A program made the position numbers and the translations under genes. Below, piece by piece: positions 1 through 5,356 of a DNA stretch of 6,115 bases. Within the stretch, counting starts at the first letter, position 1, and each line of letters starts with the position of its first letter. Source of the DNA: CAZUFB01 sp048173955 (GTDB lineage: Bacteria > Actinomycetota > Coriobacteriia > Coriobacteriales > UMGS124); NCBI GenBank assembly GCA_048173955.1, contig DBEYOB010000184.1, positions 1 through 6,115 on the forward strand, given 5' to 3'. Below the pieces are notes generated by a model. The model saw only the letters and a program-made list of their open reading frames with translations. It ran no database searches and was not told where the DNA came from.

Positions 1-82
1 GCGGGGCGGGGCGCGGCATACACGCGCGGCTTTTCCGGCCAGCGGGGCCGGGCGCGGCATACATGTACGGCTTTTCCGGCCA
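1..82. repeat. Two copies of a 41-bp tandem direct repeat
   Basis: Bases 1-41 and 42-82 align without gaps and differ at four positions (8/49, 23/64, 25/66 and 26/67). Both copies contain the shared core GCGCGGCATACA followed by CGGCTTTTCCGGCCA. The match stops at base 83, so the array ends here. It begins at the window edge, so more copies may lie upstream. No reading frame is supported across it. The function is unknown; an extragenic repeat is the plain description. Confidence 0.85.
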
Positions 83-90
83 GTGCCCGA

Positions 91-139
91 CAGGCCGTCT
101 ACCAGGTAAAACAATGCATTTCCCCTGGTAGATGGCCTG
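91..139. repeat. Long inverted repeat (16-bp stem hairpin)
   Basis: Bases 91-106 (CAGGCCGTCTACCAGG) pair with 124-139 (CCTGGTAGATGGCCTG). There is one non-Watson-Crick position, which is G-U if read as plus-strand RNA. The loop is 17 nt and A/T-rich. No T-tract follows on either strand, so it is not a textbook intrinsic terminator. It sits between the 41-bp repeats and a second hairpin, in the non-coding stretch downstream of the flavoprotein gene. Confidence 0.75.
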
Positions 140-183
140 GCCCGATATCCCTTGCGTGTATGATTTCCTCGCAGCCCACGCCA

Positions 184-219
184 CCCTGCAGCCTCGTAGT
201 GTTTTGCGAGGCTGCAGGG
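184..219. terminator. Perfect 13-bp hairpin downstream of the flavoprotein gene, possible terminator
   Basis: Bases 184-196 (CCCTGCAGCCTCG) and 207-219 (CGAGGCTGCAGGG) are perfect inverted copies around a 10-nt loop. The hairpin begins about 65 nt beyond the minus-strand stop codon at 285, where a terminator for the flavoprotein transcript would be expected. There is no U-run after it in that direction, so termination is an inference. It may instead stabilise the mRNA 3' end or be part of a repeat element. The remainder of 1-284 shows no supported gene. Confidence 0.5.
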
Positions 220-284
220 CATCTTTCAAGGTGCTGCAGGACCGAATCGCGACTCGACACCTGCCATTTTGCGACGTCTATCCC

Positions 285-1916
285 TTACTCCCGGGGTTGC
301 TCAGCCGCGATGTTCTGACCAGCCTTGCGGCCCCAAACCATCGTGCCAAGGATGGCCCATCCGCATCCGGGGCAGAACGGCGGCATCCAGTTGCCTCCCA
401 TCGACATGCCGGCAGCATACAGGCCGGGGATGACGTTGCCGCTGGCGTCGAGGACCTGGGTCTCGATATTGGTCTTGAGACCCGAAGCGCTGCCGAGCAC
501 GCCGGGACGTACGATGTCGGCATAGAACGGAGGTGTGACGATGGGGCCAAAGTCTTCGCGACGGTCGAAGTCGGGGTCAACGCCGGTCTCGCAGTAGGCG
601 TTCCATTCCTCGACTGTTTTCGCTAGCGTGGCGGGATCGGCCCCTATTTTCTCGGCGAGTTCTTCAATGGTGTCGGCGGACACGACCGTCTCGTCTTCGA
701 GGGTTACGTTGCCGTTGGTCCACACCCATGTGTGGTCGGCGTCACAGATGATGTGACAGTGTTTGTCAAGTGCATCGAAATTCATGCCGCAATCCACCAG
801 TTCGCGTACGCTCTTCGAAATGACAAAGCCCCATTCTGCATCTTCCTGAACAAAACGCTTGCCTCGCGGATTGACCAAGATGTTGCCTTCGAACTTGTAA
901 ATCTCCCACTGATTAGGGGTGTGACCGGCCGCCGTGGCGTAATCGCCAACGCCACCGATGTAGTGCAGGTCGTTCATACAGCAGGCGGGGCTGCAGGCAA
1001 GGCCTGCGCCGACTTCGATACCCATGCGTACGCCGTCACCGGTGTTGTAGCTGTTGTCGAAGCAGGACGGGTGACTTAGGCCTGCCTCAATCATCTTGAG
1101 GCCCCAGTATTGCTGGCGGTTGTGGTCTTTGGCCATCTCGAGGTCGTGATCGATGCCAGCGGTCGAAATGACCACGCCCTTCTTTGCCTTCACATGAATG
1201 GTACCGTCCTCGCCTTCGGCTTCGACGCCGATGACGCGACCACCGTTGTTTCGAACGAGGTGCGTTGCCTCGGTGTTGGTGAGGATGGTCACCAGGTCGG
1301 TCCCGTAGGAGTTGAGTTTGTCATCAAGATATGGGAAGTGCCCTCCATAATACGTGGTGTCGTTTACTAGGCAGCGCGGGTAAATCTTGCGACCATCGTC
1401 AAACTGCCAAATAGGCGGGATGTATTCGACGGTGTTGAATTCACGGCCGAGCGACATGAGCCAATCGGCCATCTCTCCACTCTTGATGCACATCTCACGG
1501 ATCATTTCGTCGTTGGAGATTCCTTGCGCCCAACGCAGCATGTCCTCGGCGAACTGCTCCCCGGTGTCCTCACGCATTGCAGCGAGTTTTTCCTCGGAGT
1601 CACCCTCAACACCCTCAAACTCCTTTTGGAACGTCGACCCGGCGCACATTACGTGCCCACCGCACATGTAGGAGTCACCACCGCATGTGCCGCTCTTTTC
1701 AAGAACGAGAACGGTGCAACCAGCCTCGGCGGCTTCGATGCCTGCGCAAAAACCTGCCCCGCCACCACCGACCACGACCAAATCTGCTTCATAGTCCCAG
1801 GTTACCTCTGTCGGCTCATCTGCCTTGCCGATTTTTGCCATGCATGCGAAGCTGGCGACTGCCGTAGCTGCTCCGGCTGTTTGGACAAACGTACGGCGAT
1901 TCATCGTCTGTTCCAT
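285..1916 (-). CDS. Tat-exported FAD-dependent oxidoreductase (fumarate reductase / 3-ketosteroid dehydrogenase superfamily)
   Basis: This is a 543-residue flavoprotein of the FAD_binding_2 type. The N-terminus has a twin-arginine signal (NRRTFVQ, residues 6-12) followed by an Ala-rich hydrophobic stretch. A signal peptidase I site is likely after GKA at 30-32, so it probably works outside the membrane. The Rossmann dinucleotide motif GGGGAG is at 50-55, with an acidic ribose-binding residue at E73. Further FAD-family motifs are NTGDGVRMG at 291-299, NPRGKRF at 349-355 and VIPGLYAAG at 495-503. There is no CxxCH heme motif and no FMN-binding domain, so electrons must come from a separate donor, none of which is encoded here. 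The His and Arg that bind the dicarboxylate in fumarate reductases are replaced (LGSASG at 474-479, FCPGCGW at 514-520). The C-terminal pattern is closer to 3-ketosteroid dehydrogenases. The protein has 18 cysteines. The start at 1916 is chosen because GGGGAG lies four bases upstream; an ATG at 1904 lacks a ribosome site, and one at 1964 adds an unlikely leader before the Tat motif. The substrate is unknown. Confidence 0.93.
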   Translation of the reverse strand: MEQTMNRRTFVQTAGAATAVASFACMAKIGKADEPTEVTWDYEADLVVVGGGGAGFCAGIEAAEAGCTVLVLEKSGTCGGDSYMCGGHVMCAGSTFQKEFEGVEGDSEEKLAAMREDTGEQFAEDMLRWAQGISNDEMIREMCIKSGEMADWLMSLGREFNTVEYIPPIWQFDDGRKIYPRCLVNDTTYYGGHFPYLDDKLNSYGTDLVTILTNTEATHLVRNNGGRVIGVEAEGEDGTIHVKAKKGVVISTAGIDHDLEMAKDHNRQQYWGLKMIEAGLSHPSCFDNSYNTGDGVRMGIEVGAGLACSPACCMNDLHYIGGVGDYATAAGHTPNQWEIYKFEGNILVNPRGKRFVQEDAEWGFVISKSVRELVDCGMNFDALDKHCHIICDADHTWVWTNGNVTLEDETVVSADTIEELAEKIGADPATLAKTVEEWNAYCETGVDPDFDRREDFGPIVTPPFYADIVRPGVLGSASGLKTNIETQVLDASGNVIPGLYAAGMSMGGNWMPPFCPGCGWAILGTMVWGRKAGQNIAAEQPRE

Positions 1917-1949
1917 TGTGCTCCCCTTGTCTTTATCAATCAGACGAAT

Positions 1950-1990
1950 GAAACAGGGTTTCACATCGCGCTCGACAACGCCCCTGTTTC
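1950..1990. promoter_or_regulatory. 9-bp inverted repeat in the flavoprotein leader, possible operator or RNA hairpin
   Basis: GAAACAGGG (1950-1958) and CCCTGTTTC (1982-1990) are perfect inverted copies separated by 23 bases. They lie 34-74 bases upstream of the flavoprotein start codon, just downstream of the candidate promoter. A repressor or activator could bind there, or the transcript could fold. Which one applies is not shown by the sequence. Confidence 0.45.
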
Positions 1991-2005
1991 CCGATGGCGT
2001 CTTTT

Positions 2006-2034
2006 AGGTTAGAGATGGCGTGCGGTAATGTAAA
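2006..2034 (-). promoter_or_regulatory. Candidate sigma-70-type promoter for the flavoprotein gene
   Basis: Read on the minus strand, TTTACA (2034-2029, five of six matches to TTGACA) is separated by exactly 17 bases from TAACCT (2011-2006, three of six matches to TATAAT). Transcription would begin near 1999, leaving a leader of about 83 nt that contains the 1950-1990 inverted repeat. The -10 match is weak, so this is a candidate only. Confidence 0.35.
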
Positions 2035-2087
2035 ATCCAATAAAGATGTTTTAAAATGCCTGGTAGAGATATCAGTTTCAGTCGAGG

Positions 2088-2100
2088 GTCGATTATCGAC
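2088..2100. promoter_or_regulatory. 13-bp palindrome in the divergent intergenic region, operator-like
   Basis: GTCGAT and ATCGAC flank a single central T (2088-2100), giving a perfect dyad. It lies 58 bases upstream of the Fic-like gene start and about 55 bases upstream of the candidate flavoprotein -35 element, so it could serve either gene. A short dyad of this size can arise by chance. Its position between divergent genes is the main reason to list it. Confidence 0.35.
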
Positions 2101-2157
2101 AGTTGGCGGTTTGCGTTGGGGCATCAGGATTGAAGCGCGTTCGACGATTGGGGGGCC

Positions 2158-2392
2158 ATGGGAGTTGGGGAAGAAGGGCGGGAATCACCGCTTACACGCG
2201 CGCTCCGGCGAACGGACGTTGTGCGTTTTGTCCAAGATTCAGTGTTTTCCTATGAGCCTAAAGAGGTATTTGTAAAGCGTTCGGATATCCCGAAAGATTT
2301 CGATCCGGAGTTTGCGTGGGAGCTTGTGTCATTTGTCCGTTGTGTGAACGGCAGGCCGACGATTCGCTCGCGTACGATGCCGGACGGCAATT
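2158..2392 (+). pseudogene. 5' part of an IS-interrupted gene for a Fic-like protein with C-terminal winged helix
   Basis: These 78 codons are the amino-terminal part of a gene split by the IS3-family element at 2393-3714. Splicing base 2392 to base 3718 (removing the element and one ATT copy) keeps the frame exactly and gives one 437-residue protein that continues at 3718-4796. As it stands, the frame runs into the element and stops at 2490, giving a 110-residue chimera with a foreign Pro/Arg-rich tail. ATG 2158 is the only ATG after the in-frame stop at 2131. A G-run lies directly before it, but the spacing is short, so the ribosome site is poor. This part contains no catalytic motif; it probably corresponds to the N-terminal segment that precedes the Fic-like core. 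Confidence 0.85.
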
Positions 2393-2421
2393 TGAGCTGT
2401 TTCAACCTCTCGGACAGCGAG
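2393..2421 (+). repeat. IS terminal inverted repeat, orfB-proximal end
   Basis: This starts TGAGCTGT and contains TCGGACA. It matches the reverse complement of 3686-3714 at 24 of 29 positions. The preceding bases 2390-2392 (ATT) are one copy of the target duplication. Confidence 0.9.
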
Positions 2422-2431
2422 CGGCCCGAAA

Positions 2432-3376
2432 TCACGCGGCGAGCGGCATCGCCGCCTCGGTCCTCGCGGCCTCGTCCACGCGAGCCATGAAGGCCTCCAT
2501 CTTCGCGGCGGGCGCCTCGCCCCCGATCGAGGAGTGCGGCCGGCGGCGGTTGTAGTAGCCCTCGATGTAGCCGATCGAGGCCGCGCGCGCCTCGTCGCGA
2601 GTGGCGAACTCTCGGCGGTGGTGCATCTCGTTCTTGAATGTGCCGAAGAAGCTCTCGGCGACAGCGTTGTCGCGGCAGCTGCCCGTGCGCCCGACCGACA
2701 GCCTCACGCCGTGCGCCGCCGCCCAGTCGGCCATGGCCCCCGAGGTGTACTGGCTCCCGCGGTCGGAATGGAACGCCGCCCCCTCGGCCACGTAGCCGCG
2801 CCCCCAGGCGCTCTCGAGGGCCGCCGTCGGCAGGTCGGCCGTCATGCGCTCGGAGAACGACAGGCCCACGACCATGCGCGTGCACAGGTCTATCACCGTT
2901 GCCATGTAGAGCCATCCCTGCCCGGTGCGCAGGTAGGTGATGTCGCCGCACAGGTAGCACGTCGGCACGGGCCGGTCGAAGCGCCGCCCGATCAGGTCGG
3001 GGCGCCCCGGCGCGTCCGGGTCGGGCACCGTCGTGCGCCTGGACGCGTGCGGGCAGACGCCGCGTATCCCCAGCTCGCGCATGAGCCTGCGCACGCGGTA
3101 GAGCGTGATTCCGGGGAAGCGCGGCCCGACGAGGGCGAGCAGCGTGCGCGCCCCGGGAATCCCGTGCGCCGCCTCGTGCTCGGCGCGGACCGCCTCGCGG
3201 GCCTTGGCCCACGGGTCGGCCGGCTCCGGGCGCGGCCGGCGCAGCCACGAGTAGAAGCCCGAGCGCGAGACCCCGAGCGCCCGCGCCATCATCGGCACGG
3301 GGAACGCCCCCTTCTCCGCCTCCATCAGCCGGTAGCGCTCGGTCACCCCCGGCTGGCGGCGAAGAAGGTCGCGGCT
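2432..3376 (-). CDS. IS3-family transposase OrfB (DDE integrase domain), made as OrfAB by -1 frameshift
   Basis: This is the catalytic part of the transposase. From the slip site it adds 314 residues, giving a predicted OrfAB fusion of about 398 residues, normal for the family. In order it shows an HTH_21-like segment (GVSRSGFYSWLRR), then the integrase core. The triad residues are D in GDITYL (codon 2944-2942), D in HSDRGSQYTS (2764-2762) and E in NAVAESFFGTFKNE (2656-2654). Thirty-five residues separate the second D from E, the DD(35)E spacing of IS3 elements. A YNRRRPHSS motif near the C-terminus is also typical. An internal ATG at 3325 could give separate OrfB, but it has no obvious ribosome site. 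The stop codon lies 11 bases inside the terminal repeat. Confidence 0.93.
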   Translation of the reverse strand, partial: SRDLLRRQPGVTERYRLMEAEKGAFPVPMMARALGVSRSGFYSWLRRPRPEPADPWAKAREAVRAEHEAAHGIPGARTLLALVGPRFPGITLYRVRRLMRELGIRGVCPHASRRTTVPDPDAPGRPDLIGRRFDRPVPTCYLCGDITYLRTGQGWLYMATVIDLCTRMVVGLSFSERMTADLPTAALESAWGRGYVAEGAAFHSDRGSQYTSGAMADWAAAHGVRLSVGRTGSCRDNAVAESFFGTFKNEMHHRREFATRDEARAASIGYIEGYYNRRRPHSSIGGEAPAAKMEAFMARVDEAARTEAAMPLAA

Positions 3377-3627
3377 TTTTTTAGGAACTCGTTCTCCTGC
3401 CTGAGGCGCTCGACCTCCCTGCGCAGGGCGCGCGCCTCCTCGGCGGCGGCCCGGTCGGGCTCGGAGAGCCTCCTCGCCTGGACCCACTTCCCGAGCGTCC
3501 GCTCCGGAACGCCCAGGTCACCGGCGCACTCGCGGCGGGTCTTGCCGCTCGCGAGGACGTAGTCCACGGCGTTGTCCTTGAACTCGGGGGTGTACTTGGC
3601 CGGCCTCCCCGGCTTCCCGTTGGCCAT
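3343..3627 (-). CDS. IS3-family transposase OrfA (helix-turn-helix, leucine zipper)
   Basis: This 94-residue DNA-binding protein of the transposase_8 (IS3/IS911 OrfA) type recognises the element ends. The HTH region spans about residues 12-55 (YTPEFKDNAVDYVL through GDLGVPERTLGKWV). It is followed by a heptad-rich coiled coil (ALRREVERLRQENEFLKK) that serves for multimerisation. Start 3627 is chosen because AAGGAGG lies five bases upstream; an in-frame ATG at 3645 overlaps that site and lacks its own. The frame overlaps orfB, and a run of seven A residues near its end is the likely frameshift point. It reads intact. Confidence 0.92.
   Translation of the reverse strand: MANGKPGRPAKYTPEFKDNAVDYVLASGKTRRECAGDLGVPERTLGKWVQARRLSEPDRAAAEEARALRREVERLRQENEFLKKAATFFAASRG
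3375..3382 (-). other. Programmed -1 ribosomal frameshift site (A7G)
   Basis: The minus strand reads CTA AAA AAA GCC in the orfA frame, giving the slippery heptamer A AAA AAA. Slipping back one base makes the next codon AGC, which is exactly in the orfB frame and gives ...LKKSRDLLRRQPG. About 22 nt downstream AGCCGG (3354-3349) can pair with CCGGCT (3332-3327), a possible stimulatory stem. The A-run is known IS3-family biology; the stem is inferred. Confidence 0.85.
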
Positions 3628-3685
3628 ATCGGCCTCCCTTCCCATCGGTGTTTGCAGGTTAACCCATCAAGCCGGTTTTGGGCAC

Positions 3686-3714
3686 CTCGGTGTCCGAAAG
3701 GAAGATACAGCTCA
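3686..3714 (-). repeat. IS terminal inverted repeat, orfA-proximal end
   Basis: Read from 3714 inward it begins TGAGCTGT and shares TCGGACA and CGAG with the other end. The following bases 3715-3717 (ATT) are the second copy of the target duplication. Confidence 0.9.
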
Positions 3715-4796
3715 ATTTGCGCGTGCGGGCGTTTTGGACCGAAACCCCTGTAATATACGCTGCAATGGCAGATATTGCGGCGCGCTCCGACGAGGCGTCT
3801 TCGCTTTGGTTTTCCCTTAGTCATTTGATTCATCGCGATGACGTGGCGCGGGTTTTGGTTCAAGAGCTGACCGCTGCTTGTTTTCGCGATGGACTTAGTG
3901 CTGATTACGAGACGGTGCGCTCTTTGGTGATTGGGCGTCGCCCTCCGGAAAGTTCCCAAGAACGACTGGTAGTCCATGCTGCTGGGCTGTTTTACGACCT
4001 GGTGGATCGTTCAAAGGAACTACTTCACGTCGACATCCCCTTTATGCGTGGTCTTTATTCCCGCCTCACGACGGGGGCGGAAGACATATACGCCATTCCA
4101 TATCTACCTAAGCATCCTCCGCAAGGAAAGGGTGCCAGGGGAACGAATGGCGATTTGCTTGCCAGTATCGCCGTCAATCATTCCGATGAGTTGGCATGGG
4201 GAACAAACCCTGCCTACGGTGTTGTGCTCAATGCAGATATTATTTGGGATAGTCGCCCCTTTGAGCATTTCAACGGTCTTATGGAATTCTTGGTTCGAGT
4301 TGCATCTTTCCGACGGTTTGGTTTTCACTGTCTGTGTTTTGTCCCTCTTTCGAGCATGAGGCTTGATTGGGAGCGCGATTTGGTGTCCCCCTCTATTGCT
4401 CCGTTTAGATGGGGAGAGGCTATTGTCGAAAGTTCCCATGGTATTGACAGCACACCGTATCTCGAATGCATGGTGGGCTTTTTACAAGAGGGCATTTGTC
4501 GGCTCGAGGGGTTGGTCAGGCGTATTGAAAGAGCCGATACAACAAGTAAGAGACGCATCAATTGCGATGGTCGCCTGAATTACCGACAGCGCGATTTGCT
4601 CATGGGAATGGTTGACAATCCGTCGCGCGAGATAGATGTGCACGAGTATCAGGTGTGTTATGGCGTGGTCGCATCCACGGCACGAATCGACTTAAACCGT
4701 CTCGTGACGATGCGTCTTCTGAACGATGGATTTCGAGGACGAAAGCAAGTTTTTTGGATACGTTCGGATATGACGGATAATCTGGTTGGGGAGTAG
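3715..4796 (+). pseudogene. 3' part of the IS-interrupted Fic-like gene, with degenerate Fic motif and winged helix
   Basis: This carries most of the split protein; residue numbers are for the restored 437-residue form. The middle has the helical layout of Fic/Fido proteins: LSADYETVRSLVIG, then a segment resembling the helices that precede the active site. At the expected active-site position it reads RPFEHFNGLMEF (258-269). Compared with the Fic consensus HPFxDGNGRxxR, the catalytic His, the acidic residue, one Gly and both Arg are changed, while PF and NG remain. AMPylation is therefore unlikely. Residues about 365-429 (NYRQRDLLMGMVDN, STARIDLNRLV, FRGRKQVFW) look like the winged-helix tail found on many Fic proteins and may bind DNA. 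The frame has no internal stop, so the gene was probably functional until the insertion. A TTG at 3678 inside the element could in principle restart translation, but no ribosome site precedes it. The Fic assignment is inferred from layout. Confidence 0.75.
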
Positions 4797-4797
4797 C

Positions 4798-4830
4798 CCT
4801 TGCTAATGTTAGCAAGGCATCAAAGATGCC
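4798..4830. terminator. Two abutting hairpins after the Fic-like gene, possible terminator
   Basis: Directly after the TAG at 4794-4796, CCTTGCTAA (4798-4806) pairs perfectly with TTAGCAAGG (4809-4817). GGCATC (4816-4821) pairs with GATGCC (4825-4830). The two stems share bases 4816-4817, so they compete slightly. No T-run follows, so this is not a standard intrinsic terminator. The position right behind a stop codon supports a 3'-end role. Confidence 0.5.
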
Positions 4831-4852
4831 TAGGTGCGGGAGGGGGTGCCCA

Positions 4853-4891
4853 CCGTGTCTGTATTGCATGGGAGTTGCCCCGCCGACACGG
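4853..4891. repeat. Inverted repeat (7-bp arms)
   Basis: CCGTGTC (4853-4859) and GACACGG (4885-4891) are perfect inverted copies around a 25-nt spacer. It lies between the hairpins behind the Fic-like gene and the end of a possible minus-strand remnant at 4901. Seen from that strand it would be a 3' structure. The function is unknown. Confidence 0.4.
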
Positions 4892-4900
4892 ACACATTGC

Positions 4901-5017
4901 CTATTCGTTGGGTATTAGGATGACGTCGGATGCGCCTTCTGCGCCGATTCCGAGCATCACCCCACGGCCCCGCAGCCCGACCTCGCCGGTGTTGAGATCG
5001 GTGGGATGTCTTGCGTG
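4901..5017 (-). pseudogene. Possible 3' remnant of an unidentified minus-strand gene
   Basis: The minus-strand frame ending at TAG 4903-4901 reads DLNTGEVGLRGRGVMLGIG and then AEGASDVILIPNE. This has protein-like composition and mostly G/C third positions, unlike the low-complexity shadow frames nearby. The frame stays open to about 5122 but has no convincing start codon or ribosome site and would run into the 87-residue gene. If real, it is a truncated carboxy-terminal fragment. No family is recognised. A chance open frame is a serious alternative. The upstream limit given is approximate. Confidence 0.2.
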
Positions 5018-5050
5018 ATGCGTCTGCCGTGGAGGGGATGAATCCGAGCG

Positions 5051-5059
5051 TGGTAGACT
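5051..5059 (+). promoter_or_regulatory. Candidate extended -10 promoter for the 87-residue gene
   Basis: TGGTAGACT contains TAGACT (four of six matches to TATAAT) preceded by a TGn extension. No -35 element is visible. Transcription would start near 5066, about 27 nt before the ATG at 5093. This is a weak candidate supported mainly by position. Confidence 0.25.
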
Positions 5060-5092
5060 ATCGTGAACGAATGCGATATCCGAGGGGCATCG

Positions 5093-5356
5093 ATGTTCTA
5101 CGGCTATGTGAAGCTAGAAGACGAAACGCAGTTTACCTACTCTGAACTGCGGGACGACCATACGGTGCTTGTCTGCGTTGAGCGTCCAGTGGATATGGGG
5201 TTCGATTCGGCGGAATGTCTGCTCCCGGCGTTTCGGTGGAACAACGTCAAGGGTTTTTCCGAGGCGGATTTGGCATGGCTTGACGCGTTTGTGCGGAATA
5301 ACGCGCCGCTGATCATGCGCTTTGCTCGAGAGAAATCCCGTGTGGCATATGCCTAA
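5093..5356 (+). CDS. Small conserved-looking protein of unknown function, first gene of a DUF4160-linked pair
   Basis: This 87-residue soluble protein has no signal peptide or membrane segment. It starts MFYGYVKLEDETQF, has an acidic first half with GFDSAECLLPAFRW in the middle, and ends in an amphipathic helix-rich part (SEADLAWLDAFVRNNAPLIMRFARE). Start 5093 is chosen because GAGGGG lies five bases upstream; a GTG at 5063 gives ten extra residues but has no ribosome site. Its stop overlaps the start of the next gene by eight bases (ATGCCTAA), indicating translational coupling. That downstream gene encodes a DUF4160-type protein, whose relatives commonly sit beside small partner genes, so a two-gene module is likely. 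I do not recognise this protein's family with certainty. A toxin-antitoxin role has been suggested to readers by such layouts, but nothing in this sequence proves it. Confidence 0.8.
   Translation: MFYGYVKLEDETQFTYSELRDDHTVLVCVERPVDMGFDSAECLLPAFRWNNVKGFSEADLAWLDAFVRNNAPLIMRFAREKSRVAYA

Larger units (their letters stand above)
2393..3714 (-). mobile_element. Complete IS3-family insertion sequence (1322 bp)
   Basis: The termini are 29-bp imperfect inverted repeats (2393-2421 and 3686-3714, 24 of 29 matching), both beginning TGAGCTGT when read inward. A 3-bp direct duplication, ATT, flanks the element (2390-2392 and 3715-3717), typical of IS3-family transposition. Inside are overlapping orfA and orfB on the minus strand with a run of seven A residues at the overlap. 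Both frames and the DDE triad are intact, so this copy may be active. Base composition is clearly more G+C-rich than the interrupted gene. The subgroup within IS3 was not resolved. Confidence 0.95.

Noticed and set aside
1..82. CRISPR array
   Set aside because: Two directly abutting 41-bp units without variable spacers; a tandem repeat, not repeat-spacer structure.
132..626. Plus-strand open frame of 164 codons near the left edge
   Set aside because: Most of it is antisense to the flavoprotein, and its start lies inside the 16-bp hairpin; the composition is not protein-like.
870..940. Heme-binding or second catalytic domain in the flavoprotein
   Set aside because: No CxxCH motif occurs; the CPGCG near the C-terminus lacks the His.
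2250..3248. Minus-strand 332-codon frame overlapping orfB
   Set aside because: Low-complexity shadow of orfB in another frame; the integrase motifs are in the orfB frame.
2534..3562. Plus-strand open frame of 342 codons
   Set aside because: Antisense to the IS3-family transposase; rich in Arg, Ala and Pro as expected for a shadow frame in GC-rich DNA.
3678..4796. Standalone gene starting at TTG 3678
   Set aside because: The start lies inside the IS end and has no ribosome site; the frame is explained as the 3' part of the interrupted gene.
4600..4869. Minus-strand 89-codon frame
   Set aside because: Antisense to the conserved winged-helix end of the Fic-like gene, with no ribosome site.
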